A stretch of 64,000 nt of DNA from contig NZ_CP038157.1 of assembly GCF_007641235.1 (NCBI RefSeq), positions 1,612,001 to 1,676,000 of the forward strand. The letters run 5' to 3'. Positions 63,857 through 64,000 of this stretch are shown here, in pieces. Position numbers and translations under genes: made by a program. This stretch comes from Corynebacterium sanguinis (GTDB taxonomy: Bacteria; Actinomycetota; Actinomycetes; Mycobacteriales; Mycobacteriaceae). Each line of letters opens with the position of its first letter. The stretch's first letter is position 1. The notes beneath the pieces are model-generated. The model was not told the DNA's origin, ran no database searches, and worked only from the letters and a program-made list of their open reading frames with translations.

Positions 63857-64000
63857 ATGATTGATGACGTATTGCTTGACGCGGAAGATCGCATGTCCAA
63901 GGCTGTGGAGCACACGCGTGATGAGCTCGTGTCCATCCGCACCGGCCGCGCCAACCCGGCGATGTTCAACGGCGTCATCGCCGACTTCTACGGAGCGCCG
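63857..64000 (+). CDS. frr: Ribosome recycling factor, N-terminal part (partial)
   Basis: The first 48 codons of Frr, cut by the window end. The frame reads [20 protein letters not shown], then [13 protein letters not shown], the conserved N-terminal helix and hinge motif. ATG 63857 has AAGGA eight bases upstream; ATG 63848 is an in-frame alternative. The gene follows pyrH as usual. Confidence 0.9.
   Translation, partial: MIDDVLLDAEDRMSKAVEHTRDELVSIRTGRANPAMFNGVIADFYGAP

Overview
The window is chromosomal DNA from a high-GC actinobacterium, almost certainly a Corynebacterium. The evidence is gene order: hisH-hisA-impA-hisF-hisI, a trp-associated membrane protein and a TrpC-like gene, lgt-pyk, sepIVA-DUF177-rnc-mutM-acyP-smc-ftsY, amtB-glnK-ffh, rpsP-rimM-trmD-rplS-lepB-rnhB-DUF2469-yraN-comM-dprA-xerC, and rpsB-tsf-pyrH-frr. 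Many genes have a TANNNT -10 hexamer 6-8 bases before the start codon, the leaderless layout common in this genus. I saw no rRNA, tRNA, CRISPR array, complete insertion sequence or prophage. The species cannot be named from the sequence alone.

Layout. 1-2842 is the end of the histidine operon. 2861-3137 is an 81-bp tandem repeat. 3138-7536 holds a small membrane protein, the trp-associated membrane protein, a TrpC-like protein with altered catalytic residues, lgt and pyk. 7613-11607 (minus) holds a zinc alcohol dehydrogenase and a PabAB-PabC pair for p-aminobenzoate. 11827-17882 is a complete urease operon (ureABCEFGD) ending in a urea transporter. 18122-21253 is an ArsR regulator divergent from a FecBCD-type importer. 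21250-28306 is mainly minus-strand metabolic genes (deaminase, glycogen phosphorylase, M20 amidohydrolase, GalT-like DUF4921, glycerate kinase). 28559-29905 is gdhA.

29923-30612 is a tandem array of palindromic units. 30722-42355 carries septation, ribosome maturation, RNA and DNA repair and chromosome genes up to smc and ftsY, with a PadR operon and a frameshifted META lipoprotein. 42514-46036 is amtB-glnK-ffh, with no glnD between glnK and ffh. A minus-strand OafA-type acyltransferase follows, then the ribosomal and translation block to rplS. A second palindromic array (53466-53812) precedes lepB. After xerC and an M23 peptidase, a 62-bp tandem hairpin array (60191-60590) precedes rpsB.

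Functional links. Nitrogen is a theme: urea uptake and hydrolysis, ammonium transport with PII, and glutamate dehydrogenase, with AmtR-like half sites before amtB. The least explained content is the set of structured intergenic tandem arrays. Two belong to one family at loci 23 kb apart, one (81 bp) has compensatory base changes and shares a 14-base core with that family, and one has a strict 62-bp hairpin period. Other points for a second look are the TrpC-like protein, the TrmD C-terminal extension, the PadR double operator and a 31-bp divergent promoter region.
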